Source: JAJPKK01 sp963800215
GTDB lineage: Bacteria > Pseudomonadota > Alphaproteobacteria > Rhizobiales > Xanthobacteraceae
Assembly (NCBI GenBank): GCA_963800215.1
Contig: CAWCZY010000009.1
Coordinates: 62,001 to 126,000 of the forward strand
Length of the DNA: 64,000 nucleotides
Reading direction: 5' to 3'
Within the stretch, counting starts at the first letter, position 1. Each line of letters starts with the position of its first letter. The position numbers and the translations under genes were made by a program. Below the pieces are notes generated by a model. The model worked only from the letters and a program-made list of their open reading frames with translations, ran no database searches and was not told the DNA's origin. Positions 21,002-30,175 of the stretch are shown here, one piece after another.

Positions 21002-21430
21002 ATGGGCGAGGAGCTGAAATATCAGTTGCGGCTGACCTTAAGAGATGCGTTTGCCAAAGTGGCACGCAATCACCCGGACGATCCATCGATTGCTCCCCTC
21101 ACGCAACTGCTGTGCCGGCACGACGCTGCTTTGAAATGCCAGTACGATGCCTTCGCTGACTACGTGAAGGAGGCCGAGGCCAAGGGGGTGGAAACGTACC
21201 CTCTCTACGCTTGGACCAAAAGGACCGTGGATGACCCGGCGAAGGAAGCGAAATACACCAAGTCCTTCACGCTCCACGTCGGCGGCGACGAGGTTTACGA
21301 AAGGGGTAAGGCCGACGCGCTCGAGGCCGCACTCAAGTCGCTGGTCGGAGGCCCGATTGTGGCGCAGATGTTCAGATACGATACCAATCCCGCTCACAAT
21401 CCCCAACCGCCGCAAGCCGGGAATAGGTGA
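21002..21430 (+). CDS. Hypothetical protein
   Basis: 142 residues from ATG 21002, preceded by AGGAGA. Soluble, charged, no signal peptide. It begins MGEELKYQLRLTLRDAFAK and carries a central FTLHVGGDEVYERGKADAL segment. I recognise no domain. Lying downstream of a tRNA, with different base composition from the core genes and an apparently gene-free stretch after it, it may have arrived by transfer. Confidence 0.5.
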   Translation: MGEELKYQLRLTLRDAFAKVARNHPDDPSIAPLTQLLCRHDAALKCQYDAFADYVKEAEAKGVETYPLYAWTKRTVDDPAKEAKYTKSFTLHVGGDEVYERGKADALEAALKSLVGGPIVAQMFRYDTNPAHNPQPPQAGNR

Positions 21431-22045
21431 TCAGGATAAGGTTATGAGGAAACGGCGCGGGTGGAATAGTTTTTTCCCGGCCGCGAGGCATGGCCAAAAA
21501 AGTGCAGCATTCAAACGTCGACCGGACGCGTACTCGATGACATAGCCATGCGATGGGGGCAGCAAAGCGGCCCAAGCGTTCAACACGGTTGTCGTTTTAG
21601 TCTTGCGTAAGTGCCGTTCGTGACAGATTGTGCGGCGATGCGCTCGCGTAACCACTCGACGCCGACGTCGACACTTCGAGCGGAGTCGACGGAACGGCGT
21701 CACCCATGCCACGTTTGCAAAGGTGCCGGAATCCATGTCCAGGCCTGAGAGCCTTATAGACGACGGTGCTCAACGACCGGCCTGATATGCGAGAGATCGG
21801 GCAAGACCCAATTGCGCTTCGTTTCCCCGGCGACGTGCGATAGACAACTATCTCGTGTCGGTGTTTGATTGGTCATCTGGTCTCCGCAGGCGCGCCCTCA
21901 GATGCGGCGTGGGGCCACAGTTGGCAAGCGGAACGATTACGTAGCGCGTAGCTTTACCTCGTATCGTCCGAAAAGCGAATTTTGAACGAGGTTTCGTCCG
22001 AAAACAATTTTCGAGCGACCAGTTTTGCAACCCCTAGGAGCCACC
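21431..22045. other. Gene-poor interval
   Basis: About 600 bases in which I see no supportable gene. GC is lower than in the flanks. The last part repeats TCGTCCGAAAA twice (21967 and 21996) just before the next gene and probably holds its promoter. A GGAAC at 21929 lacks a matching CGTT at the EcfG spacing. Confidence 0.4.
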
Positions 22046-22645
22046 ATGAATAAAACATTGTTCGTGTCCGCTATCACGTTGACGCTCGCTGTTTCAGGTA
22101 CTGCGTTTGCTCAGTCGACAACTGATGCAGCCAATCCTGTTCCACCGGTCGCCGCCAAAACACAAAAGGCAGAGCAGTCGGCCCTCACGATCGACAAACT
22201 GACGCAAGACATGCAAAAGGCCGGATTTTCCGAAGTCAAGATTCTGCAAGACGCCTTCTTGGTTCAGGCTAAGACCAAAGACGGCAATCCGATACTGATG
22301 ACCATAGGCCCGAATGGTATGAGTGCATTGGAGGTGTCGACGTCGAAGACACAGGCTCTCGCCAAGGGTCCCAAAGCGAATCTGACGTTCGATACGTCGC
22401 CGAAGGATCACGCCCGGATTCACGAAATCTTCGGCAAGGTACCCACCGAAGCGAAAGTCGACCGGGTCGACTTCAGTTTATCGCCTGGCACGGTCGTGCC
22501 ACATTCGGTTCACCTTGCGGCGCTTCCTCAAACGATAGTCGATATCGAGCCGACATGGCGTGGGAATGAATACTTCCAGGTCGGCGGGCAGATCGTAATC
22601 GTCGATCCGCAGTCAATGAAAATCCTGGGGGTTCTTGACGCATAA
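22046..22645 (+). CDS. Secreted DUF1236-containing protein
   Basis: 199 residues. The N-terminal signal peptide ends TLAVSGTAFA. A PepSY-like region (LTQDMQKAGFSEVKILQDAF, about residues 55-74) is followed by the DUF1236 domain at the C-terminus: GTVVPHSVHLAALPQTIVDI, WRGNEYFQVGGQIVIVD and MKILGVLDA. Such proteins are periplasmic, common in Hyphomicrobiales and of unknown function. ATG 22046 follows AGGAG with a 5-base spacer, so I prefer it to the upstream GTG/ATG options. It converges on pntB. Confidence 0.85.
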   Translation: MNKTLFVSAITLTLAVSGTAFAQSTTDAANPVPPVAAKTQKAEQSALTIDKLTQDMQKAGFSEVKILQDAFLVQAKTKDGNPILMTIGPNGMSALEVSTSKTQALAKGPKANLTFDTSPKDHARIHEIFGKVPTEAKVDRVDFSLSPGTVVPHSVHLAALPQTIVDIEPTWRGNEYFQVGGQIVIVDPQSMKILGVLDA

Positions 22646-22664
22646 CATCGGTATTGTTTTCATA

Positions 22665-22707
22665 CGCAAACGGGGCCGGGATAATCTCGGCTCCGTCCCC
22701 GTTTGGT
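22665..22707. terminator. Hairpin between convergent DUF1236 gene and pntB
   Basis: CAAACGGGG (22667-22675) pairs perfectly with CCCCGTTTG (22697-22705), with an inner CCGGGAT/ATCTCGG pair. It has no clear U tract. Its position 20 bases after the DUF1236 stop fits transcript ending. Confidence 0.5.
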
Positions 22708-22900
22708 GCGGAAGCGTTCAAATAGTCGCCCTCCTGATATTTCTAAGTTGAAACAGGAGAGGCAGCGTTGCCCGCCTTGAGCCGACAGGCCCCGGGCGCC
22801 GACTCCGCAAGGGAAAGCCGTCTCCCACGCCGTCAGGCAATACTCGCGATGACCGCAGGCGGGGAGCCGGGACACGCCGACACGGTCGCCTCCCTCCCGA

Positions 22901-24388
22901 TCAAGCGGCTTGCGAACTCAGCCCACGCACCGCCTCGATCATCTTCGCCAGCACGGCCGCGGCGTCGCCGTAGACCATGTTGCAGTTGTCGGCGTAGAAA
23001 AGCGGATTGACGATCCCCGCGTAGCCTTTGCCCTGACCGCGCTTGACGACGTAGACCTTCTTGGCCTGGTCGGCGTTGAGGATCGGCATGCCGAAAATAG
23101 GCGAGGACTTGTCGGTGCGCGCCTCGGGGTTCACCACATCGTTGGCGCCGATGACGAGTGCCACGTCGGTGGTCTTGAATTCCTCGTTGATGTCATCGAG
23201 CTGGAAGATGAGGTCGTAGGGCACGCCGGCTTCGGCGAGCAGGACGTCCATCTGACCCGGCATGCGACCGGCGACAGGATGGATCGCGAATTTGACCGAG
23301 ACACCTGATGCTTGCAGCAGCTTGACGAATTCATAGAGTTTCTGCTGTCCCTGCGCGGCAGCCAGGCCGTAACCGGGAATGATGATGACGTTCTTGGCAT
23401 AGCGCATGAAAATGCCGGCATCGGCCGCTTCGGTCGGCTTCAGGCTGCCTTTGATGTGGCTCGGCTTGCGCTTGGACGCGCCGCCAAAATTCGTGAAGAG
23501 AACATTGCCGACCGAGCAATTCATGGCCCTCGCCATGAGCAGCGTCAGGAGAGTGCCTGCAGCGCCGACGACCATGCCGGCTATCATCAGAGCCGGGTTC
23601 TGCAGCACGAACCCTTCGAGACCGACCGCGAGGCCGGTGAAAGCATTGTAGATGGATATCACGACCGGCATATCGGCCCCGCCGATCGGCAGCGTCATCA
23701 GCACGCCGTAGAGCAGCGCAAAGCCGAAAAACAGGTAGATCAACCTGGGCATGGTAATCAGCGGATCTGTACCGCTTTGCGCGGCGAAGACGATGTAGGC
23801 TCCGAGCGCGAGGGTCGCGAGCAGGATGGCCCCGTTCAAGAGTTGCTGCCCTCTCACCCGCAACGGCTTGTGGATCACCCCGTCGAGCTTCGCCCAGGCG
23901 ATCAGTGAGCCGGACAGCGACACCGCGCCGATCAGCGCACCTGTCAAAGTCACGACGAGTTGGGTTACCCCGTCGGCTTTGTTGCCGAATAATTCCACCG
24001 CCGCGATCGCGCCGGCGGCACCGCCGCCCATACCGTTATAGATGGCAACCATCTGCGGCATCGCGGTCATCGCCACTTTCTTGCCGCCCCACCAGGCGAC
24101 CCCGCCTCCCAGGATCAGCGCAAGGACTGCCAGGCCGAGATTGACCATCAGATGCGGCTTGGCAGCCGCGCTGACATCGAAGACATACAGAAAGCTCACC
24201 AAGACGGCCACCAGCATGCCCACGCCGGCGACGAGAATCCCCGACGGCGCCGTCACGGGAGAGGACATGCGCTTGAGGCCGAACATGAATAGGAAGGCGG
24301 TTACGAGATATGTCGCGCCGATGGTCAGTTGCGCAATTCCCGCGAGATCCGTTGCGCCGATGGAAAATCGTTCAATCATATTGAGCAT
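22901..24388 (-). CDS. pntB: Proton-translocating NAD(P) transhydrogenase subunit beta
   Basis: 495 residues. The N-terminal two thirds are membrane helices of domain II. The C-terminal NADP(H)-binding domain III begins near residue 330 and shows IIIPGYGLAAAQGQ (dinucleotide fold), HPVAGRMPGQMDVLLAEA and VIGANDVVNPEARTD. The enzyme couples proton entry to NADPH formation from NADH. It is the last gene of the reverse-strand run adh - aldehyde dehydrogenase - pntAA - pntAB - pntB, 9 bases after pntAB. Confidence 0.96.
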   Translation of the reverse strand: MLNMIERFSIGATDLAGIAQLTIGATYLVTAFLFMFGLKRMSSPVTAPSGILVAGVGMLVAVLVSFLYVFDVSAAAKPHLMVNLGLAVLALILGGGVAWWGGKKVAMTAMPQMVAIYNGMGGGAAGAIAAVELFGNKADGVTQLVVTLTGALIGAVSLSGSLIAWAKLDGVIHKPLRVRGQQLLNGAILLATLALGAYIVFAAQSGTDPLITMPRLIYLFFGFALLYGVLMTLPIGGADMPVVISIYNAFTGLAVGLEGFVLQNPALMIAGMVVGAAGTLLTLLMARAMNCSVGNVLFTNFGGASKRKPSHIKGSLKPTEAADAGIFMRYAKNVIIIPGYGLAAAQGQQKLYEFVKLLQASGVSVKFAIHPVAGRMPGQMDVLLAEAGVPYDLIFQLDDINEEFKTTDVALVIGANDVVNPEARTDKSSPIFGMPILNADQAKKVYVVKRGQGKGYAGIVNPLFYADNCNMVYGDAAAVLAKMIEAVRGLSSQAA

Positions 24389-24397
24389 GACGGCTCC

Positions 24398-24760
24398 TCA
24401 AACCTTCGTCGCGTGGTGGGAGGCCTTTTTCGGGTGGCGGAGTTTCGCGTGTCCGGTCTGGTGCCCGCTCGTCTGGAACATCGCAAGCATCCGATCGGTC
24501 ACCGCGAAGCCGCCGGCGGCATTGCCCGCGCCGAGCAGGACGGCGAAGAATCCGATGGCTTGCTCCTGCACCGTGCTCGCGTTCAGCAACGCGAAGATTC
24601 CGCCGACCACGACGATGCCATGCACGAAATTGGAGCCCGACATCAGGGGAGTGTGCAGGATCGCCGGCACGTTGCCGATGATGACCCAGCCGGCAAAGCC
24701 GGCGAGCATGAAAATGTACAAGGCTACGAAGCCGGTGATATGAATTGAAAAGTCCGTCAT
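24398..24760 (-). CDS. pntAB: NAD(P) transhydrogenase alpha subunit, membrane part
   Basis: 120 residues with about three hydrophobic helices (ALYIFMLAGFAGWVIIG, FVHGIVVVGGIFALL, AIGFFAVLLGAGNAAGGF). This is the short separate membrane piece of the alpha subunit found in alphaproteobacteria with a three-gene transhydrogenase. It sits between pntAA (16 bases) and pntB (9 bases). The basic tail HPKKASHHATKV is normal for the family. Confidence 0.93.
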   Translation of the reverse strand: MTDFSIHITGFVALYIFMLAGFAGWVIIGNVPAILHTPLMSGSNFVHGIVVVGGIFALLNASTVQEQAIGFFAVLLGAGNAAGGFAVTDRMLAMFQTSGHQTGHAKLRHPKKASHHATKV

Positions 24761-24776
24761 GCTGTCCTCGTCGGGC

Positions 24777-25949
24777 TCAAGCCACTTTCACGGGTGCCTT
24801 GGCCGCGGTTTTCTCGGCTTCGTTGCTGGGATAGGCCTCGTGCTCGCTCTTATCGCTGTGCATCTTGCCCTCATGGGTCAGAACGGTCTCGGCGAGCACC
24901 TCGTCGTCCCAGTCCAGCGTGATGATGTTGTCCTTCATCATCAGGGCGAGCAGGTTCGACACATTTTTCGCATAGAGTTCGCTCGCGTCCTCGCCGAGCA
25001 GCGAAGGCACGTTTAGCGGTGCCACTATCGTCACTTGGCCGATCCGTGTCGTCTCGCCCGGTTGCGTATCCTCACAATTCCCGCCGCCTTCGGCCGACAG
25101 ATCGACGATCACGGCGCCGGCTTTCATGCCGGCGACCTGCGACTTGCTGATGAGCTTTGGCGACGGCCGTCCGGGGATGGCCGCCGTGGTTATGATCAGG
25201 TCCGACTGCTGGATATGCTGGGTCAGAACGGCGTCGATCTTACTTTTCTCGGCTGCCGTGAGTTCGCGTGCATAGCCGCCCTTGCCTCGGGCATCCACGC
25301 CGGTCGCCACGAACTTGGCACCCAATGAGGCCACCTGTTCCGCTGTCGCCGGGCGCACATCATAGCCCTCGACGACGGCACCCAGGCGGTGTGCGGTCGC
25401 GACCGCCTCCAGGCCGGCGACACCAAGGCCCATCACCAGTACTTTGGCCGGTCCTATGGTGCCCGCGGCTGAGGTGATCTTCGGCAGCACGCGGGCCAGA
25501 TGGGTCGCACCGAGTTGCACGGCATAATAACCAGCCAAGGCCGATTGGCTGGAGAGGGCATCCATCGCCTGCGCCCGCGTGATGCGTGGAATCCGCTCCA
25601 TGGCAAAGCATGTGATCTTCTTGTCCAGAAGACGTTTCACCAGCTTGGGCTCCTTGTCCGCATAGATGAAGGAGATCAGGATCGCGCCTTCCTTCATCGC
25701 GTTGATCAGGTCCAGCGAGGGAGCCTGCACGCCGAGGACCACGTCGGCATCGCCGACCAGAGCGTGGCGGTCGGCCGTGAAGGAGACATCCTTGAATGCG
25801 GCATCGGCCAGGCTGACAGCCTCTCCCGCACCCGATTGCATGTGCAGCTTGGCGCCGAGCTTGGTCATCTTACCGACGACGGACGGCACCAACGCCACGC
25901 GCCGTTCATGCGGCTGTGTCTCCTTCAGAACGGCGACATTGACGTACAT
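24777..25949 (-). CDS. pntAA: NAD(P) transhydrogenase alpha subunit, NAD-binding part
   Basis: 390 residues. Domain I of the transhydrogenase, related to alanine dehydrogenase. The start is MYVNVAVLKETQPHERRVAL. The NAD site shows VLVMGLGVAGLEAVATAHRLG and YDVRPATAEQVASLGAKF. Later IITTAAIPGRPSP and VIVDLSAEGGGNCE are conserved family stretches. It lies about 100 bases after the aldehyde dehydrogenase, so the two dehydrogenases and the transhydrogenase could be one transcript that rebalances NADH and NADPH. Confidence 0.95.
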   Translation of the reverse strand: MYVNVAVLKETQPHERRVALVPSVVGKMTKLGAKLHMQSGAGEAVSLADAAFKDVSFTADRHALVGDADVVLGVQAPSLDLINAMKEGAILISFIYADKEPKLVKRLLDKKITCFAMERIPRITRAQAMDALSSQSALAGYYAVQLGATHLARVLPKITSAAGTIGPAKVLVMGLGVAGLEAVATAHRLGAVVEGYDVRPATAEQVASLGAKFVATGVDARGKGGYARELTAAEKSKIDAVLTQHIQQSDLIITTAAIPGRPSPKLISKSQVAGMKAGAVIVDLSAEGGGNCEDTQPGETTRIGQVTIVAPLNVPSLLGEDASELYAKNVSNLLALMMKDNIITLDWDDEVLAETVLTHEGKMHSDKSEHEAYPSNEAEKTAAKAPVKVA

Positions 25950-26052
25950 GGAAACTCCGTTGCAGGCCGGTACCGGCGGTCAGACAATCTTCGAGGTCAC
26001 AGGATGTGGCGTTCGACTGAAACGCCTCATCCGCTTGGTCAGGCCTGGCGTC

Positions 26053-27435
26053 TCAGACCGGAGCCTCGGCAACCAGGGTGCGGACCAGCTTCTTGTTCAC
26101 GAACTCCTGGATGCCCATATCGCCGAGCTCGCGTCCGTAGCCGGAATTCTTGATGCCGCCGAACGGCAATTCCGCGTCGGACCAGGAAATGTTGTTGATG
26201 AACATCATGCCCGTTTCGACGCGGCTCGCTACGCGTTTGCCGCGCGCAATGTCCTTGGTGAAGACCGAGCCGCCCAATCCGAAGTCGGAATCGTTCGCGA
26301 GGGCGATGGCTTCGTCCTCGTCCTTGACCCGGAAGAACAGCGCTACGGGGCCGAAGAATTCGTCCCTGAAGGCAGGGTTCCCCGGCTCGATGTTCGTCAG
26401 GATCGTCGGCTCCATGTAGGAACCCGGCCTATCGATACGCTTGCCGCCCATTACCACCTTCGCCCCCTTGGAGATCGCACCATCGACCTGTTTCAGAAGG
26501 TCCACCAAGGCGGATTCCGTGGACAATGGGCCCAGCGTCGTCTTCTCATCCAATGGATCCCCTGGTTTGAGAGCCGCAAGCGCTGCCTTGAACTTCTCCA
26601 GGAATTTATCGGCCAGTTTTTCGACCACGATGAACCGCTTCGCCGCACAGCAGGTTTGTCCGGTGTTGTACATCCTCCCCCAGACCGCCCACTTGACGGT
26701 ATGTTCGAGGTCCGCATCGTCGAGAACAATAAAGGCGTCGCTTCCGCCGAGTTCCATCGACGACACTTTGAGGTTTTGCCCGGCTCTTGCCGCAATGCTC
26801 CTGCCGGCCGCGACGCTGCCGGTCAGCGCCACGCCTTTGATTCGCGGATCATCGACGACGGCGTCCGACTGATCGTGCGAGATCAGCAGATTGGTGTACA
26901 ACCCGGCAGGGGCGCCGGCCTCGATCCAGAGCTTCTCGAAGGCGATCGCGCATTGGGGTACGCAGCCGGCGTGCTTCACCATCAGGACGTTGCCCGCCAT
27001 CAGGTGGGGACCTGCGACACGCGCGAGCTGGTAGTAGGGAAAGTTCCATGGCTCTACCCCGAAGATCACGCCGATCGGGCTGCTCTCCATATGGGCTTCT
27101 CCGTCGGTCGGATGGAGCTTCACGGGAGCGAGGAAGCGCTCGGCGTTCTTGGCGTAATAGGCGAGAATCCTCGCGCTGAACTCCACCTCGCCGCGGGCCT
27201 CGTTGATCCGCTTGCCCATCTCGAGCGTCATCGTGTGCGCGAATTCGTCTGCCTTTGCAGCCATGATCGCTGCAGCCTTCGCCACGATCACCGCCCGCTC
27301 GGCATAAGTCTTGTGCCGCCAAGTCTCAAAACAAGTTGCGGCGGCGGCGATCTTGGTCTCGAGCTGTTTGTCCGTCAGCTCCTCGAACTTCTTCAGAAGC
27401 TTGCCGGTGGCGGGGTTGAAGCTTTGATAGGTCAT
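26053..27435 (-). CDS. NAD(P)-dependent aldehyde dehydrogenase (succinate-semialdehyde dehydrogenase type)
   Basis: 460 residues. Cofactor motif VEPWNFPYYQ, glycine-rich ALTGSVAAGRSIA, general-base SSMELGGSDAFIVLDDADLE and catalytic Cys in NTGQTCCAAKR are all in place; the C-terminal ELPFGGIKNSGYGRE is typical. It resembles the short SSADH group (GabD/Sad-like). The substrate is not certain. Start at ATG 27435 (MTYQSFNPATG) after AAGGAAG; an upstream ATG adds 16 unrelated residues. It follows the alcohol dehydrogenase by 59 bases, so the pair may oxidise an alcohol to its acid in two steps. Confidence 0.9.
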   Translation of the reverse strand: MTYQSFNPATGKLLKKFEELTDKQLETKIAAAATCFETWRHKTYAERAVIVAKAAAIMAAKADEFAHTMTLEMGKRINEARGEVEFSARILAYYAKNAERFLAPVKLHPTDGEAHMESSPIGVIFGVEPWNFPYYQLARVAGPHLMAGNVLMVKHAGCVPQCAIAFEKLWIEAGAPAGLYTNLLISHDQSDAVVDDPRIKGVALTGSVAAGRSIAARAGQNLKVSSMELGGSDAFIVLDDADLEHTVKWAVWGRMYNTGQTCCAAKRFIVVEKLADKFLEKFKAALAALKPGDPLDEKTTLGPLSTESALVDLLKQVDGAISKGAKVVMGGKRIDRPGSYMEPTILTNIEPGNPAFRDEFFGPVALFFRVKDEDEAIALANDSDFGLGGSVFTKDIARGKRVASRVETGMMFINNISWSDAELPFGGIKNSGYGRELGDMGIQEFVNKKLVRTLVAEAPV

Positions 27436-27494
27436 CACTTCTTCCTTTTTCAATGTCATCGGGCGGAAACCAGATGATGTCATCGCGCCTCTCG

Positions 27495-28592
27495 TCAGGC
27501 GTCGATGATGACCTTGAGTGCTTTCGTCTTGGCCGCGTGCCCGAAGGTCTCGTAGGCATCGAGGATGCGGTCGAGCTTGAAGTGATGGGTGATCAGGAGC
27601 TTGGGATCGATCTTGTGAGACTGCAGAATGTCGAGCAGCATCGGAGTGCTGACGGTGTCGACCAACCGCGTGGTGATGGTAACGTTACAGTCCCACAGGC
27701 GTTCCAGATGCAGTGCCACCTTCGTTCCATGCACCCCGATGTTTGCGATGGTGCCGCCCGGCGCGATAATTTTCTCGCACAACTCGAATGTGGCCGGGAT
27801 GCCCACCGCCTCGATGGCGGTGTCTACGCCGCGCTTGCCCGTCATTTTCATGATGGTCTCGACGGCCTTGCCGTCGGCACTGTTGATGCCCGCGGTAGCG
27901 CCGAAGCGTTTCGCCATTTCAAGGCGATTGTCGTCGAGATCGATCATGATGATCTCGGCCGGTGAGTAGAATTGCGCCGTCAGCAGTGCGGCGAGCCCGA
28001 TCGGTCCGGACCCGACGATCGCCACGGTGCTCCCTGGCGCAACCTTGCCGTTGAGCACGCCGCATTCGAAGCCGGTCGGCAGGATATCGCTGAGCATCAC
28101 CAGCGCCTCTTCGTCCGCGCCGTCCGGAATGTGATAGAGGCTTGTCTCCGCATAGGGGATTCGAACGAACTCGGCCTGTGTCCCGTCGATGGTGTTGCCG
28201 AGGATCCAGCCGCCGGTGGTGCAATGCGAGTACATGAGCTTCCGGCAATAAGCGCATTTGCCGCAGGCGCTGATGCATGAGATCAAGACCCGGTCTCCCG
28301 GCTTGAACGTCGTAACGGCCGTCCCGACCTTCTCGATGATGCCGACGCCCTCGTGACCCAGAATGCGGCCAGGCTGGCAACTGGGTACGTCGCCTTTGAG
28401 GATGTGCAGGTCGGTGCCGCAAATCGTGGTTTTGACCATCTTTACGATCGCGTCCGAGGCGGCCATGAAGTCCGGCTTTGGACGATCTTCCAGGGCTTTC
28501 TTGCCCGGTCCCAGATAAACGAGAGCTTTCATCGCCCCGGTTGTTGCGGCCTTGGCGCGGGTTGCCTTGCGCGGCATCGCCGTGATGCTCAT
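27495..28592 (-). CDS. Zinc-dependent alcohol dehydrogenase
   Basis: 365 residues of the medium-chain dehydrogenase family. Catalytic zinc: TTICGTDLHILKG (Cys) and GRILGHEGVGII (His/Glu). Structural zinc: ISACGKCAYCRKLMYSHC (four Cys). Rossmann motif: AIVGSGPIGLAALL. A basic N-terminal extension of about 20 residues precedes MKALVYLGPGK, so translation could start at the inner ATG. First gene of the adh-aldh-pnt run. A textbook EcfG-type promoter lies 129 bases upstream, implying control by the general stress response. Confidence 0.92.
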   Translation of the reverse strand: MSITAMPRKATRAKAATTGAMKALVYLGPGKKALEDRPKPDFMAASDAIVKMVKTTICGTDLHILKGDVPSCQPGRILGHEGVGIIEKVGTAVTTFKPGDRVLISCISACGKCAYCRKLMYSHCTTGGWILGNTIDGTQAEFVRIPYAETSLYHIPDGADEEALVMLSDILPTGFECGVLNGKVAPGSTVAIVGSGPIGLAALLTAQFYSPAEIIMIDLDDNRLEMAKRFGATAGINSADGKAVETIMKMTGKRGVDTAIEAVGIPATFELCEKIIAPGGTIANIGVHGTKVALHLERLWDCNVTITTRLVDTVSTPMLLDILQSHKIDPKLLITHHFKLDRILDAYETFGHAAKTKALKVIIDA

Positions 28593-28720
28593 GAGCTGTC
28601 ACTTTCAGGTGAACCGGTTGATGGTAGACCAAAGCCGCTCGGAGGATAGTTTCAGCCGGCGGGTTCAGCCGGCGGGCGTTTCGGCTTGAGGGGCGCGCGA
28701 TTTCGTACGCCAACACCTTC

Positions 28721-28745
28721 CAACGCATTCGCCTTCCGATTGTTC
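28721..28745 (-). promoter_or_regulatory. EcfG (general stress sigma factor) promoter for the adh-aldh-pnt genes
   Basis: Read on the reverse strand: GGAAC (28745-28741), a 16-base spacer, then CGTT (28724-28721). This is an exact match to the alphaproteobacterial EcfG consensus GGAAC-N16/17-CGTT. Transcription would start near 28712, about 120 bases before the alcohol dehydrogenase ATG. Confidence 0.75.
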
Positions 28746-28809
28746 CTTTGACGGCTCGCCAGGCGACGATGCGAACGAACAGACGCGTCCAATCTGTTTG
28801 AAAAGTCGT

Positions 28810-28834
28810 CGAACCATAATCGCATCCGTGCGTT
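28810..28834 (+). promoter_or_regulatory. EcfG-like promoter for the small membrane protein at 28880
   Basis: CGAAC (28810-28814), a 16-base spacer, then CGTT (28831-28834): one mismatch from the EcfG consensus. Transcription would start about 40 bases before the ATG at 28880. It stands back to back with the perfect EcfG site of the divergent adh operon, 65 bases away. Confidence 0.55.
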
Positions 28835-28879
28835 TTCCTGGGCGTGCTCGTGGGACGCGCCATAGGAGAAGGTAGAAAC

Positions 28880-29089
28880 ATGCGCTTTTTGCTGGGAATC
28901 ATTGTCGGAGTAATTCTGACGATCGGCGTCGCTTACATTTCCGACGCGTCGACATCCGGCCCCTCCATTCCTGAGGCCCAAACCAGTGTCGAGCAGCGGC
29001 CGATGGTAAACTGGGACGTTGTCAGCAGGAAATGGCAGAGCTTGTCCTTGGGTGTGCGCAACACCTGGAACAGGCTGGCGGCGCGCTGA
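28880..29089 (+). CDS. Small single-span membrane protein, probably stress-induced
   Basis: 69 residues from ATG 28880, preceded by AGGAGAAGG. One N-terminal hydrophobic segment (FLLGIIVGVILTIGVAYI, residues 3-20) is followed by a polar tail with VNWDVVSRKWQSLSLGVR. No family recognised. The EcfG-like promoter upstream and the divergent EcfG-driven operon suggest expression under general stress. Confidence 0.65.
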   Translation: MRFLLGIIVGVILTIGVAYISDASTSGPSIPEAQTSVEQRPMVNWDVVSRKWQSLSLGVRNTWNRLAAR

Positions 29090-29156
29090 GCTTATCCCGG
29101 CCACTCCAGCCGGGGCGGCGCTTACGATGAGACGCGCATTCCACTGCCTCGGCGCA

Positions 29157-29960
29157 TCAGCATTTTTCCACTTCATAGCCCAATCTCGCCATGACGGCGC
29201 CGTGGCATTGCTCGATCGCGTCGGCCTGCGCAATCGTCAGAGACTCCCGCCAGCTTCCGACCCGACCGCTGCGGAAGAATGGCGCCTCGCGCGACGTGCG
29301 TTCCGCGAAGCCTTTCTCGCTCTCCTGACGTTGCAACTCGGCGAAATCGGCATGGCGTATGGCGCGTTCGATTTCCGCTCGCGTGGCGGATCGGCCGGCA
29401 AATTCGAGCGCGGCGCCGAAGTGTTCGGCGGGAGCCGCCACCATGTCTTCGTAGCGTACCGTGTGCACCGGCACGTCGGTCTGATCGAGCCAGCTCGTCA
29501 CATGCCCGCTCCAGCCCGCGAGCTTCTGCCGCAACTGAGGCGCGAGCCACTTGCGGCCGTGGCATAATGTGCCCTCGGCGGCGCTCATGAACTTGATCGC
29601 GTCGTCGATGGCCGCACTGTTGTGATAGGCCAGCGATACCGCGACGTCGCGCGGATCGCGCACCAGATAGACCGCGGCGCGGGCCGCATTCCGCCCGAAC
29701 AAGGGCTCTCCGCCGGGTGCCGCCAGCGTGGCGGACTGACTACGCAGATGATCTTTCTCACGGGTCGCGAACTTGCGGCGCTCGTGCCGACCTGCGGAGC
29801 GACCGCAGGCTCCAGCGCACGTATCGGAAGATAATCCGTCGGAAAGTCGTCGACTTCGCGAGCGTGGCCGGTAAGCCTTGAGCCGTTGTGGAAGAGCAAT
29901 GTGGCGAGTGACTCAATGCCCCGCCGATGACGTTCGAGGCGGGCGGCGATCTCGCGACCA
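29157..29960 (-). pseudogene. Sulfotransferase-domain gene remnant
   Basis: The C-terminal 181 residues are well kept: VYLVRDPRDVAVSLAYH is the 3'-phosphate loop of PAPS-binding sulfotransferases, and HTVRYEDMVAAPAEH and RSGRVGSWRESLT follow. The preceding part (LLFHNGSRLTGHAREVDDF, PIRALEPAV) is in a different frame, joined near 29740, and the N-terminal PKSGNTW-type PAPS loop is missing altogether. So the gene is frameshifted and 5'-truncated. Unlike the essential genes with single shifts, the missing N-terminus points to real decay. Confidence 0.7.
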
Positions 29961-30175
29961 ACGACGACCGCTCAGTGCTGTCCGGCGCTGGAAATGTCGG
30001 GGTGATCGCACGGAGCGGCCGCTTATTCCGTCGCGACGACGAGAGCCGCAGCGAGAGCTACTCCGTGTTAGCGGCTGTGGAAATCCGCGCAAAGATGGCG
30101 AAGAGCTAGACCGATGGGTGAGAAACCGGAGGTGCGGCGGTTGCGTGCGCGTTGTCTGATCGCAAGTTTGATTGT

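Noticed and set aside
21925..21955. GGAAC upstream of the DUF1236 gene as an EcfG promoter
   Set aside because: At the right spacing there is GCTT or CTTT, not CGTT; too weak to call.
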